Positions 12,396 through 25,142 of a stretch of 64,000 nt of DNA are shown piece by piece. The stretch's first letter is position 1. Each line of letters opens with the position of its first letter. Made by a program: the position numbers and the translations under genes. Below the pieces are notes generated by a model. The model made no database searches. It was not told where the DNA came from and was given only the letters and a program-made list of their open reading frames with translations. Origin of the DNA: Moringa oleifera (Eukaryota; Streptophyta; Magnoliopsida; Brassicales; Moringaceae); contig JAJFZO010000575.1 in the NCBI GenBank assembly GCA_021397835.1, positions 2,423,001-2,487,000 on the forward strand. The letters run 5' to 3'.

Positions 12396-13767
12396 TCAAA
12401 GCTCCTCCCCACGGCCAGACAAAGTATCTTTGATAAGTTCCTGAGACTTCTGCTTTGCAGCCTCATAGTTGGCCGCAAGTTTTTCCTTTGCAGACCCCAA
12501 GGTCTCTTCAGCTTTGCTCTTCGCCGCCTCATAACCTTCCTGAGCTTTTTCTTTCGCCCAGCTTTGGGGTTCTTCTGCCTCCGACTGCAGCTTCTTCTTG
12601 CTTTCATCCATGGTTCCTTTCCCCTTTTCCACTGCTTCCTTGGTTTTTTCTGATGCCTCATCTTTTACCTCTTCTGCACTTCTGTATGCTCCTTTTGAAG
12701 CATCTCTCGCCTTTTCTTTCGCTGTATCGGTCATGCAACTGGCCTTTCTTGTAGTTTCATCTTTGATGTAACCGGCGTTTTCTTTTGCTGCCTCTCCAGT
12801 CTCCTCGGCCTTCTCCGTCATCCTGCCTGTTGTCCTGCCAAGCTTCTCTTTGGCTGCACCAGCCACGTCAGAGACCTTCTCTGTCCCTTCCTTCCCCACG
12901 CCAGCCGCCTTATCTTTTGCTGCACCGGCCGTTTCATATACCTTCTCTGCTCCTTCCTTCCCCAAGTCAGCCGCCTTATCTTTTACTGCACCGGCCGTTT
13001 CATATACCTTCTCTGCTCCTTCCTTCCCCACGTCAGCCGCCTTATCCATTGCTGCACCGGCCATGTCAGAAACCTTCTCTGCCTCTTCCTTACCCAAGCC
13101 AACCGCCCTGTCCTTCGCTGCACGGGTCATGTCTCTGGCCGTCTCTGTTGCCTTATTCATCGTGCTGCCGGACTCCTCCTTTGCTGCAGTGGTCATGTCT
13201 GATGCCACATTCTTCATGTCTTTAGCCTTCTCTGCGCTGTATTGACCAGCCCCTATCCAGTTTCAAACAATTTACCAGTGTTATCTACATTAGCACAATT
13301 TGTTATGTCTCTGTCAGGTTGGAAGCTTGGTAGTGGGCCGGAGCAGACAAAGTTAAGTTCATGAAAAGGCAGTAAACAGAACTACAGAAATAACGAATAA
13401 ATCAAGTCGGATGAGAAGATAAAGGTAAGTAGTAATTACCAGCAGCCATGTCCTGGGACTTGTCTTGGGTCTTCTTAGCAGTTTCAGCTGCTGAGTGAGA
13501 GATTCTCTTGGCGGCATCTTTTGCTTCATCCTGCTTGAAACCAAGCCCTTCTGATATTTTCTCTTTAGCCCACTCTGCCCATGACTCCGAAGCTTCTCTT
13601 GAGTCTTTTGCTGTGGCAGCTATGTCGTCCTGGGTTCGTTCTGTCTTCATCCTTACATCCTCGAAGTCATGGCCAACACCAGTGCTCCTAACACCGACGG
13701 TAAGCACCAGCAAGACCAACCCTAACGACAGCAGAATCACAAACCTTGGGCATCGCTTGGAAGCCAT
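12396..13767 (-). CDS. Late embryogenesis abundant protein, D-29/group 3-like, with signal peptide
   Basis: Predicted desiccation/stress protectant; 394 residues in two exons, 13767-13440 and 13252-12396. The start MASKRCPRF is followed by a hydrophobic segment (VILLSLGLVLLVLTVGV), a likely signal peptide or anchor, so entry to the secretory path is expected. The rest is almost free of hydrophobic cores and rich in Ala, Lys, Glu, Asp and Thr, with the loose 11-residue periodicity of LEA_4/group 3 proteins that fold to amphipathic helices on drying. Four 22-residue units occupy about residues 154-241. The C-terminus is RGEEL, not a standard K/HDEL signal. Long open frames on the opposite strand here are shadows of the biased codon pattern. 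The family call is firm; the exact subgroup and compartment are inferred. Confidence 0.9.
12858..13121 (-). repeat. Four 66-bp coding repeats in LEA gene
   Basis: Four consecutive 22-residue units beginning AAKDRAVGLG, AAMDKAADVG, AVKDKAADLG and AAKDKAAGVG, each continuing KE-x-x-EKV and ending in AG. Each is two LEA 11-mers. The middle two are nearly identical at DNA level, pointing to recent unequal duplication. Confidence 0.85.
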
Positions 13768-14061
13768 TAATATCACTATTCCTAAAAAACCGAATAACAA
13801 ATGATAATATGCCCTGCACGTAGAGTTGCGTGAGTCTGACAAGTGACCCAATTAACAGCTTTCCAACAGATAAAAGACGGCGACGAGAAAGGTACAATAC
13901 CCTGTAACAGGAAAGCAAATGGGGAAGAGGGTTTTAAAAGAGGAGAAGGAAGATGATTGAGCATACGAAATGACAAGTGGCATGCTAAGTGGCAAGCTGC
14001 GACTGCCGTAGTGTTGAGAGACGGACATGTATCATCGATGAGCAAGACAGCTGTCTTGTTA
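13768..14061 (-). promoter_or_regulatory. Short upstream region of LEA gene
   Basis: Only about 295 bp separate the LEA ATG from the edge of the duplicated RNS2 flank. On the LEA strand there is an ACGTG core (plus-strand cacgt, 13817-13821), as found in ABA-responsive elements, though it lies so near the ATG that it may be in the leader. The cis-element call is weak. Confidence 0.3.
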
Positions 14062-17000
14062 TGTAGATAATTGGATATTGGGTTGGCCGAATTGACAAGC
14101 CTGGACCGGGAGGTCATTGGGTCCCATGCTTTCAGGTCCAAATTATTAAGTTACCCGCCCACGGACTTGCTTCCGTATCCTCTGTTAAGGGGATTGGAGC
14201 CAGTGGCGAGCATATCTGCCCGCTTCTGCGTCTCCTTGGATTCCTGCTCGTTGCTTTCTTGATACGGAGCTCGTTTGGCGAGATTCAGGTAACTGGAGAC
14301 GCTGAAGCAGCACCTCAGCAGAGAGAGGTTGATTACTCATTTTGTGTCTGCAATGGTCTGGCACTGTCTGTCGTCGAAGTCACCATTGCGGTTCCAAAAA
14401 CGCCTGATGCCGAGGGTATCATCGTCTGTTTCAATTCCTCTATATTTATCTGTGATGAGGAGATAGGCTCGGCCACCACGCTCCACCACCTGATAGGACG
14501 ACCCATAATCAAACCTCACCTCCTGGCCACGAATCAATGTACCAGCTGTCACAAAGAAACATGCCTCCAAACCGCATCAACCCGCCAAAACGAGGCGATG
14601 GTTCTTCATGACCCTAGGCCACACCACTTCACAGCCTGTAAAGAAGGCACAGCCTACCAATATACTTTGTCATTGTGGACACCCCAATATTTCTGACGGC
14701 AACAATCGGTAATTTTTTTTTTCTCAATCAGCTTATTTTCTTGCTGCTTTTTCCTTCCTTTTCCCTTTTCTTTTTGTGTTGTTTGGTTTAGAGCTTTATT
14801 TCTAACATTCTCCTGTTACATATGGTTTTTGATCGGAAGAACAAAATAAAAGAACATAAATATTAATGGTAGTTTTATTTTTCTCAGCTGGGATTAAGCT
14901 GATTACGTTCTATTAGAAGCAATTCCTTCACATGATTGAATTGGTCAAAGTTCCCATGCATCGTGCTGGTTCTGCAATTTGATACTGCAGTTCCTTTGAC
15001 TTGTCAGTTCAACAGTAGTTCTGGTTTTACACTGTCAGTTTTTGGTATTTGCCTAACTGAAAACACTTGTCTCTTCGCCTGATTTTGGTTTTGTTGGTGC
15101 TGGTGTAGATTTTGCTTGACATATTATGTGAATAGTGTTTTATTTGTGGTGCAAACCAGTATGTCTGCGCTGAACTTCAAAAAACAGAGGCTGATGAGTG
15201 TGTGAGGCAAATGTGTTATCTTTCATGTTAGGAAAATCTACCTTGTAGGTTGGTTACTGCTTCACAATGTAGTCCAAATGGTTGGTTAGGGCCCCCTTTG
15301 TTGCATATCCTGGACCTTTTTTTTCCCTTAAATATGCAAGAATCAAAAATCTGTTTGGTGGGAAGTTGAAGAAAAAGATATTTTACTAAAGATTCCTTGA
15401 GCATAGGAAGCTTTTAGAATGAGTTGTTATCTGTTTCCATTGTTACAGGCTCACTTTACCTTTGAACAAGACTAAAAACAATTGTTGTCAGCAGTACCAA
15501 GAATTTCATTATGACTGATAGAGGTCTTCTTTTCCACCTGCCTACATTCTTTTTTGGGAGGTAAGTTGACCATTATATGAATTTGTTGCAGGGTCACTGA
15601 AGATGCGGTAATCTTTCTTTCCTTTTTTTTTTTTTTTTTTAATGCTTGTGTGGCAGATGGATTGTGGCATGACTATAATGATGGGACCTGGCCCGTGCGT
15701 TGCTCAGGGTCTAGTTTTGATGCAAATGAGGTATGTGATTTGGGTTGATTTGCCTCCTATTCAGTTTGTGAATGTTTCAGCAATGGAACTTGCATGCACG
15801 TACAATTGCTCAAAGGAAGCATTCTTGAAAGGGCGATCTGAAATATATTTGGTGGAAAGTGGGAATATATTCCTAAATGTAATAGATTTATTGAGAAAAC
15901 AATGAAAACATATGCTGTAATCAAATGACACCTACGTCACCATTTCCCAAGACAGAGCTTCGATATATTTGTGCTCTAAACAAACTGCTATGGGCCTCTG
16001 TTTTACAAGACTTGACAGGGGCATGGCTATAGAAACTAATGTATTACCAACCTTTGTAGTGTTGACATCAATGTCGATTATTTCTTGGTAGATAACACAA
16101 AGCACAGCCAGCTGATATAGGTAAATCCTTTTATCTGAGATACTATTTGTAATTTAGATCCCAGAAGTTGTTTTTCTATAGCTACTGTTTAATTGAACTT
16201 TTTTCAAAAAAAAAATTGAGATTAAAGTACCTATATTCTTATGGGCACATGAGCTGGGTATCAATTATGGCCTTGACTCATTACATTGAAGTATTAGTTA
16301 CAATTTACCAGTTCTGACAATTTTTTGCTGTTTTCTTTGTGATTTAGTGATGGATGAACTGGGCAATATGCATTGGCAGTGGGGTACGTCTGCAACTGTT
16401 GTGCTGTTATATGATATGATTAAAATATATAGAGTTCACTTTCTACGTTTCATCTCGGATTACATTGGAGGGTCCTACCTATTTAAGAGGATGCCAAAAT
16501 TTGTATATGACATGCATTAAGTAGCTTTGCAGTTGTTCGACTGTTTTAACCTCTTGTTCTCTGTGAGTTTTCTAGATTTATTGTTGAAAATTCCATGTAG
16601 CTATCATGATATGTAATCATAGCTGGCTGAGTTTTTGTTTAGCAAACAGATTTGAAATGTCAAGTCACAGTTTATTTAGAAATAGTGACTGGATGTAGAA
16701 AAAAGAAGAATCTGTGAAGCCTTTTAAGGATGACATTTCTTTAGAAATATATGTTCAAGTGTAGTAACAAAGTATCTTTTTGATAAAAAAGCACGGAACA
16801 AATTATTGCCTTAATTGATTATATTGCATACACATATGAGGTGTATACCTCTAAACTTTTTGATTTGTGAATTAGACATGCTGATGTTTTGCTTTCTCTG
16901 TGTTGATTGCTAATTCATTTTTCCTTACTTGTAGAGAAGTCTGGAACTTCTTCTTTTCCAGTAGTTTGAGATGAATATAGTTACTTTGTTACTATTCTTA

Positions 17001-18957
17001 ATACCTATTACCATCCGGACCGTGGAAAACAATGGAATGGATGGTATATATCATGTTGAAATAGGAGGTGATGCACATGATAATGACAACTGATGTACAC
17101 AAGTAAGTTTTGCCTCTCTTTGTGGTTGCGACTTGGTGGTACTTGTCGCTAAATGTGGATGAACTAAAGGAAAGGATAAAAGACAAGTGAGGGTTCTTTC
17201 ATTAACTGGTTCTACAGTAACGAGAGAAGTATTAAAATGTGAGATGCTTCCACATCATCATTTTGTGCCAAACAAAATTGTTTGGAATAATCTTTGCTTG
17301 CCCCATATAACTTATCTGGGTCATTTGACTTTGCTTGACTCCTGTTGGTCATAATCTGATCACATTTTGCACATAAATTGCTCATACCTTCTCATTTGCT
17401 TTTATGTCTTTAGTTAATTTTATATTGTAGTTCCAGTGCTTAATGGGGCATGTTTGTCATTATAAGAACTCTGGATGCCAGACAGTACTATTTGAGGATA
17501 TGTTCCTTCTGATGCTGAAAAGTACCCCCTTGGAGGCATTGTCACTGCCATTCAAAATGCTTTGCACACAACCCTGTTACTGGTATGCTCAAAAGGTGCA
17601 GTAGAGGAACCAAGATAATGCTTCTGTAAAGATTTCAAGGTTAGACTCTTACATATCTACTGTGCTCTGAAGTCATCCATTTCCTGCTATCCTTATTTCA
17701 AGGTGAGACTTTCCTGCTATTGTTTGTGGATACAAACACTAGTTTCCTCTTTCAGCCTGGATATGTATTTGGTGTTCCATAAATCTTGAGATGAAAATGA
17801 GTTATACTTGTGCCTATGATTTTATAGTAATAAACAAGTAGTTCTTCAAGTTCATTTGTTATGGGTATCACAAGCTAAAGTGCCTAGCACCTTCGTTTTC
17901 TGATAGAATGATTCGCACTCCCACATATCTTAGAGTCTCACCATGTTCGTCTCTTGCTAGGGCTCTTCATTCTACTTTTTAAGTAGTGTTGTCAACATGA
18001 TATGGTACTGGTAATGGTTTTGCTACTAGTCGATCAATATGACTAGATAGCATATGAAAAGTCTGTGGATTATATAAGAAAATTGACAAATCCATAATGA
18101 TTCATGTCTCCGGTATGTAAAGCTTGCCGGAGCATGCATCATTGGCAAGTTCCCTCTTGGCTTTGTGCTTTTGTTACTTGACCATAGATGCACATGAACA
18201 ACTTCAATCATTTCTTTTTGGTAGTTATGTTAATAATTCAGTTGGATATAAGTGGCTCAAAGATCAAATATTTGCGAACATTATTTCCTCGTTATAACCA
18301 CTGGCTCCCATGAAAAGAGCCCTACTTCAACACTTACTTTTTTTATAAATTTCAATACCATGTATAAATGATTAAATGAATCTCAGTATCTTATATGCAA
18401 TTGAATATGCTGGGTGGATGAATTGAGGATGAAAATTTTGGATCTCGGCTCACCTTTTTCTACATGGGTTAAGACCTGTTTGATCACAGAATACAAGCTT
18501 GTCGACATGTAGATGATGAGTCATGCACCACTGAATACTCTTTAATCTTTTCGACACTTTCTTTTCAGGAATTACCTGATTTTGGCGAACCCCTTTACCA
18601 GAGGTTATTCAGTAGCTAATTGTTCAATGAAATTCAGGATGCCTCCATTTTTTAATTCCTTCATGTAGAACTTAACAATGCCGAGACTGCTATCACATGG
18701 ATGATTCCAGAGTTCTGAATAGCACGGAGGTAACATTAAATGTAAAACAAAGGAAATGATTACAACAGATGCAATTCCAGGTTGTATATTATGTACAATA
18801 TATCTTTAATTTGTAATGAATCATTCAAATTACTCCCAATAGAATCTGTGAACCTCACATGTATTTACCCAATGTTGTATGTTCTCCCCTTCTTTTTGCC
18901 TGTAGTGCTGGCATGTGCAGGTTAAACATCCTGTTAATCCTTCTGTGCTGCATACTG
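14062..18957 (+). pseudogene. Dead tandem copy of the RNS2-like RNase gene
   Basis: Homologous to 5558-12027 along its length but disabled many times. The start codon is GTG at 14203. Exon 1 has small indels. A 256-bp foreign segment sits at 14454-14709 in the first intron. Exon 2 is absent (the sequence jumps near 15200), removing the CAS I lead-in. In exon 3 (about 15658) GLWPD became GLWHD and one paired Cys is lost. Nearly all of exon 4 is deleted (about 16235) and its donor is changed from gtggg to ctggg. In exon 6 (about 16935) the CAS II His codon is Ser, the Cys is lost, and a TGA interrupts the frame soon after. Exon 7 (about 17469) has a deletion and a premature stop. Exon 8 (about 18125) is truncated with its donor changed to ca. 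A last-exon relic is at about 18670. The microexon TGGG is still present. Confidence 0.93.
14454..14709. other. 256-bp foreign insertion in RNS2 pseudogene
   Basis: The live copy reads tttatctg directly into taattttt. Here the two are separated by 256 bp of much higher GC content. There are no terminal repeats or clear target-site duplication. On the minus strand there is an open stretch of about 77 codons including LIRGQEVRFDYGSSYQVVE, distantly reminiscent of SET-domain ends, but too short to assign. Origin unknown. Confidence 0.6.
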
Positions 18958-20093
18958 TAACAGTCAACTTGGATTAAATTGACCATGTTAAAATTTTGAC
19001 ATTCTATGGAGTCTTTTTCTCTACATGGTAGAAATTTGAAAATGCCTGCTCTTTTTCAATGCATAGGGATCTCAAACAGCCTTCTGTTTTTTCTTCTCAT
19101 CTGCTTTTTTTCTTACAAAAGGAGACCAAGATCAAGAAACAGCAAGCAAAATAAGCCTTGAACAATAATGACTCAAAATAAACAGGGACTTTTTTTTTGA
19201 GCAGGCAAATTAAACAGGAAACTCTGAATCATAAGAATGCGGGACTGGATAACAAGGAACAGATTTTATTAATAACTTCAATCCAACCAAATAGAGGGAA
19301 AATGCATGTTCTCAAAAGTTAAAACTCTGACACTACAGCTCAAATTCTAGCAAGATGCTTAAAATACGATTGAGAACTTTGAATGACAACTCCCTTTCAT
19401 CTCAAAATGATTTCTAGTCCTACTTGTAAAGTGCAACCAACCTAGATGTGCATGTCAAATTTAACTCCCCTGTTAAATAGACACTAGGATATGCAACATG
19501 TTCATTCAATCAAAAGCCTTAATTTACCTATTTCATGCATTCCTTTCATGGAGAAGATGTCAAATAGCAAGAACAGATGCAGAGACAACTCACATAGATG
19601 CCAATCCATGGCACTACATCAGCCTGCAAATCAATATTACAGTCTAGCTAATAAAGCTCTTAACATTCTAAATGCTTGGCTGAAGATGAAGTTGTAGCCT
19701 AATAACATACCCTTTGTGATGCTCTGTTCGATCATGAGACGTCCAAGATCGTAAATCAAGAATGGATTAGCATAGCCATCCAGGAGAGGGCTCCATCCAC
19801 TAAAATTACTTCACCTCTGAAAATAACAATTGACCAAAACCTAAGATTTTTCATGAGCAATGAAACTATTAAAACCTGTGCCTTGTATTTATGACTATTC
19901 CTTTAAAAGAAAGTTGCAAGATCAGGAGGGGGGAGAAAAAAAAAAAAAAAAGAATGTGGGAAGGAACTGACACAACCACAGAACAATAAGCTACAAAGTT
20001 ATCTTAAAACAAGTTGGTTAGAAGATTCCAACCTAGAAGGCAGTCTGCTATCCCGCCACTTCATATATGGTTGAAAGAGATAGGCTGAGGAAG
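18958..20093. other. 3' region of the minus-strand gene; no other gene seen
   Basis: Between the end of the duplicated block and the stop codon at 20094. It probably holds 3' UTR of the minus-strand gene: a plausible splice donor follows the stop near 20035 (TTCTAG|gttgg), so part may be UTR intron. No coding exon recognised. Confidence 0.4.
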
Positions 20094-22643
20094 TTAAGCC
20101 ACATTGGTCCACCTGGAAAAAATCCACTTCATCCACGTTGACAAACAATGCCTTGACAGATGTTCTGGTAAATCCACCTGAAAAACAACATGATGATAAG
20201 CAACTTTCTGAAATTCTTAATGATTTCCAACATGCTATGTAGGCTAAGAACAACAATTTATGGTTATCAAGAAAGGGGAAAAACAAAAAGAAGAGAAATG
20301 AGAAGTGGTCTAGATGCCCAATCTACATAAGAAAATAAAAAGGACAGATGTAAAATCATTCGATCTTGACAAAAAGCGTGAAGCTGAAGCATCAATCTGG
20401 CTGGAAAGAAACTCAGAGATCAATGCTTCAAAATTTCATTATATTTGCAATCTATAAAAGTAAAAATATCAAAGTTGAAATAGTAAAATAGTTGATATCA
20501 CATAAAAATATAGCTTTTTCCTTCAAACTCTCACACATGTCAAAACATTTGCAACCAGAAGTAAAGAAGGATAAATACAGGGTCACAGTTGAGACATCCC
20601 GTCTCAAATCCAACTAGGAGAGGTACTAAGCATCCTCGTTTGGCCATTATTTAACACATCCTGGGATGTCAGTCCTTTCTTGTCCTACGGACAAAATTGA
20701 GTTCCGTGTAGAACATACATATCTAGAACTAAAAACCAGCATGATCACACTGAATGTGGCTGCCAGAGAAAATCCGTGTCTGTGTCACACTCGAAGAACC
20801 AAAATAATATGATAAATATTTTTGAAAGTTCTGTGGTGAATATTCTGCACATAAAGCACTGCAACAAAAAGAAGCCTGATAATTGACTTAGATGATCAGA
20901 AGTGATATCACTCACATTGGTCCATGATGCAGAAAACCCATCGGTTGAGAGCAACCAACTCCCATAATCAGGTTGCAAATTCAGCCTACTATTTGACATA
21001 TCAAAATCCAACAGCTCATTGTCATTGCTATCATCATAATCAAAGTTCCTTCTCCGTTTCTTTCTCCTTTTGTCTTTCTTCCTGCATCTAATTTTAGCTG
21101 ATGCCCTATGATCAGAATCACTTTCTTCTGATGGTTCATCATAATGCAGCAATGCATATTTATCAGATTTGTGAAAACTAATTCCACTACTCCTAAATAA
21201 AGATTCCCAGGACTCTGAAGTCTGACATTCCTCTGATAACCAATAATACATAACCCAAGACAGAAGCCCCAGTAGTTTTATTGCTTCGAGAGCCTTAATC
21301 TTGCAGCACTCTTTAATAACTGAAGTTAAGTTATTCGCATTGGTTGAAGTTGTGCAAATTTCTGAAATAATATCTTTAAGTTTTGCCTGTTCTTCATTGG
21401 ACTCTTCATCCTGCACAAGTCGAAGAAGTTGACGTCCTTGGTTGATAACAGCATTTAGCAGAAGAAGCTGATCAATAGATTCACAATCGTTGCACTTGAG
21501 AAGTGCAATCTCTAGCCAGTAAGATGACGTACCAAAATTCGTGGGCTCCATTTCTGGGTTGATGTATTTACGAAGCAATTCCAGGAAACTACAGAAGTCC
21601 AGCTCTTCGAGAATGATAAGAAGATGATGAGACAAAGATGAGAAAGATTGCTCCATAAGAAATTCCTTGATAACTTCCCATATATCTCTTGAGTCTTCTT
21701 TGTACATCAAATCAACAAAAAATTCTATGAAGAACTTGTTATCAAGGAACAAAATCTCACCATCTTTTAGTGACTCAGCAAACTCATCTGATGACCAAAA
21801 TTCAGGCACATTTTCAATAAAATTTTCAACTGTTCGCAGGACATCCAAATCAAGAAAGTAATGAGGTTTCGTAGCAACTACCGCAGGCGACTGTCCATGC
21901 TTTCCCTTCCACTCAAGTTCCTCCCAACAAATATCCCTATTCATAAAAGCAAATTGAGATAATGCTTTTGCACCTCTTTTATGCTCAGATCCACCACCAT
22001 CAGCGAAATTAGAGAACCACTGAAGTATACGCCTCGGATTTCCTGCATTATTCAACAATGGAAGAACAATTAGTAACTAGTTATTGACACGCCAATTGCT
22101 TGGTCCTAAAATTTACCCAAACTCCAGTAAATTGGCATCTTCCCAAACCCCAAACAGGAGAAAAAAGGGAGAAAAAAAGAAAAAGTTGCTCCACAGATAA
22201 GCACTAGAGCTACAACATAAAGCAAGGAATGAAGTATGAAATACTACGAAAGGAATCAACTAAAACACATTCATTATACAATGAATAAAAACTGTCATGC
22301 CTTCAAAGAACTTCTCGAGCATGTGACCTCTTTTAGCCAAGATAGACCCTGCTTTTTGTGGCCTTTTCTCAAAAATCATTTGCACAAGCTGAGATGCCAA
22401 ACCCAGCTTTGTTGGCTTGGATCTCAACAAGTTCACAAAAAGCTCACGCTGCTGCTGGGGAGTGATGGAAGTAATGCCTGATATGGTGTTATAAAGCCAT
22501 AGTCGAGCTTCTGATCGGCCTCCAGAAGTCACCAGTGACCAGATAACAGATTCCAATTTATTCAGAAGAGAAATCATCTGCCGGGCAAACTCACTATCAC
22601 CATCCTTGTTCCAGTCCGGCTCCAACAAAAACAACCGAACCAT
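20094..22643 (-). CDS. Conserved plant protein of unknown function (517 aa)
   Basis: Three exons: 22643-22301, 22042-20916 and 20177-20094; 517 residues. The start MVRLFLLEPDWNKDG follows no closer in-frame ATG. The protein is mostly helical and soluble-looking, with many Leu/Glu/Asp-rich segments, for example WEVIKEFLMEQSF and HLLIILEELDF. Near residues 420-450 comes a very basic run, KKDKRRKKRRRNFDYDD, a probable nuclear localisation signal. The end is rich in Trp (WMKWIFSRWTN). No catalytic motif recognised. The first intron needs a GC donor (AAG|gcatga at 22300), because no GT donor in reach keeps the frame. The last exon (27 codons and TAA) fits phase but is short and less certain. I could not assign a named family. 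Confidence 0.75.
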
Positions 22644-25142
22644 TGTATATTCCCAGTCTCAGTCCTCTCTAGTCAACACTTTACACACCACGATGGAGTA
22701 GCACCCAACAAATGAAGCCCTGACAAACCTAAAAAACTGTGACAAATGCATAAACCAATAAGGAACCAGATTGAATGAGATGAAGCATGCTTAGTTTAAG
22801 CACACAAACACAACCAAATAAATCAAAAACCAAAACGTGAATGCAACATTTTTTTCTAGCAAGTTGGATTCGAATATCTTAGATTGATCAATGATATTAT
22901 GTATGTTGTTTGCAGTTGAATAAGTTCTTCCACCACCACGAATATGGAATTAAAGTGAATAAATATGTACAAAATAATGTGAACACAATGAATTCCAAGG
23001 CAACCCTCAAATCTAGGACATGTCATGCTTCTTTGTTTTTTTTTTTTTTTTGATAGAAGACATATCTCATGCTGTTGAGAGATGTTATGTGTCACGTCAA
23101 TTTATAAGGACTGTTAATAAAGTTTATAAGAGAAAATAGCATCACTATTTCAAGCCAGTTTCTAAATTACAAAAATAACATACTCCAATAGCAAGAATTC
23201 CACCCTAATATCTGAAATAATCACATCTTATGTAGCCATCAATCAATGTACTAAATGCTAGGATGCATGAACGCAAGCAAGAAGTTGATGTGAAAGTACA
23301 GAGACACAACAACAAAACAAAAAGAACCTAGTGGTGCATACTCAAATGGTAAATTTCATAAGAAATGATGCCATCTATATTGTTGACATTCTTTAGCATT
23401 TGGACAAGACACTTCTTTCCAGAAGCAAAAATGATACTTATTTTTTTTCATTAACACGTGAAATAATACTATCAGCTAATTCCAACATTGTACTACTGCA
23501 CACACAGCCCTCTATCGTATAGTTATGAGAAAATTCAGTAACTAGCATCGACTTACCAATTGGAATCACCTGATTGATAGAGTATCAGTGAAAAAAAAAA
23601 TCGAAATATAAACACGCCACAAGCATAAGCGCGAGAGTAAGTTTTGATGAACTGCAGATACAGTTTCTGTTACGCATCAAAGGCGCACATACAGCAAAAT
23701 AGCAAACAGAAAAGGGGCAGACCTAAGGCATCGTTTCAATATTTTGATCGGATTTTTGCTCCAATGAAAGAAACAGCTGTTTTAATATGCTTGGAGAATA
23801 AGAACACTAACCTTCCTCTACTTCTGCTCTTCTTCTTTTCCAATTTTCTTGCCAGATTCAAATCCCCGGAGCTGCAATTACTTTACCTCAGCTAGGATTC
23901 AACTCCTCTCTTTGTTCCAAGGTGACGACGAGAATCCAAAGGACAAGTCGTTTCGTGATAAAATGCCTAAAAGGCCAACAGACCTTTTGGTGGGGTCCAC
24001 AATAAGAGACCACGCGTTTCGATGTAGGGGAGAGAACTGGATGATGAAACGGTGCGTTTTATCGGGTCACCAGAGAGTGAGAGAGAGAAAGACCACCGGT
24101 AAACTCCTTGGGTGCCTTACTGAAAAGGCCAAAACCCTAAAGTGTAAGGTGGTATTAAAGTATTTTGGTCAAACAAATTGTGCCCTCGAGCACACCTTTA
24201 GTTCTCTCTGGCTCTGATCACGCTTCCACTTCCTTTCCTAACAACCGAATCAGCAGTCTGTTTGATTAAAGGGTAACATCAGCTTAAAACTAATATAATC
24301 GGAGCTTCAGATAGTCTAAAGGTGATCAATTCCCAAATCTTGATTTCTTTTTCTTTTGAATTCATTACGCCCAGTGCTGGTATCGTTATTGATTGTAATC
24401 GTTGTGAGGCTATTTATGGGCCGTTTCTTGTTACTCAAACACTTCGCTGCTTTGAATCTTTTAATTTGCCTTCGGTATTGGATATTTGGATATTATCTAT
24501 TGCAGTGATAATGCCTCACGGGTTTTTCTGAATGTTTTTCTTTTAAAAAAAATTCTCTGTGTATAATGCTTTGGGGAGTGATTTGAATTTGGATAAGTTC
24601 TGATAGGTACACAGCCTTTTTGTGCTGTATATATAAGCATTCACTTCTGAAGCATTAAGTTTTGCTATTAGACTGGCATTACTCCATTGAGGGTAATTAT
24701 TAGGTGCTTATATTGGTAGGTTAGGATAGCATCGTCCTCTTTTCCTTCCCGCTCCTCACCCCATTTTGGTTGTCCTTTGTTTGTTTCTTCCCTGTAGAAG
24801 CTCCATGGAATTCATATTATAGTGAAAACAAAATTTAAAATTAAAGATGAGAAAACCAAAAGGCCATTTTCTTCTGTCTTTTCTTAATTTCAGAACTTTA
24901 TTACAAGTGTGTACTGAAACATAAGCACATTGTGATGTTCTTTTCTTTCAATATTGATACTTCAGGTTTTCTAAAGATGTTCTCTCTTGCCGGCATTTAT
25001 GGGTTACTCTGATTTCTTGAGTTTGTTGTTCTCTATTGGTGTTTGGTGCACTGCATATGTAACAGTTGCAGTCCTCGCATCACTTAGGATCTTCAATTCT
25101 CTCTGTACATTTTGAATTTGTGAAGCAGCTTCACAAGGTAAC
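22644..25142. promoter_or_regulatory. Divergent upstream region of the unknown gene and GPN3
   Basis: About 2.5 kb between divergent ATGs, containing both 5' UTRs and the promoter space (most likely about 23850-24250, where GC content rises). A leader intron of GPN3 may run up to the acceptor just before 25140. Short open frames here look random. No additional gene supported. Confidence 0.4.

Noticed and set aside
12785..13245. Long overlapping open frames of 146 and 131 codons on the plus strand
   Set aside because: Exactly antisense to the LEA repeats; repetitive Ser/Pro-rich translations mirror the biased LEA codons.
14259..14696. Open frame of 145 codons across the RNase relic and inserted segment
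   Set aside because: A chance frame formed by pseudogene exon 1 remnants and the 256-bp insertion; no start in context and no family match.
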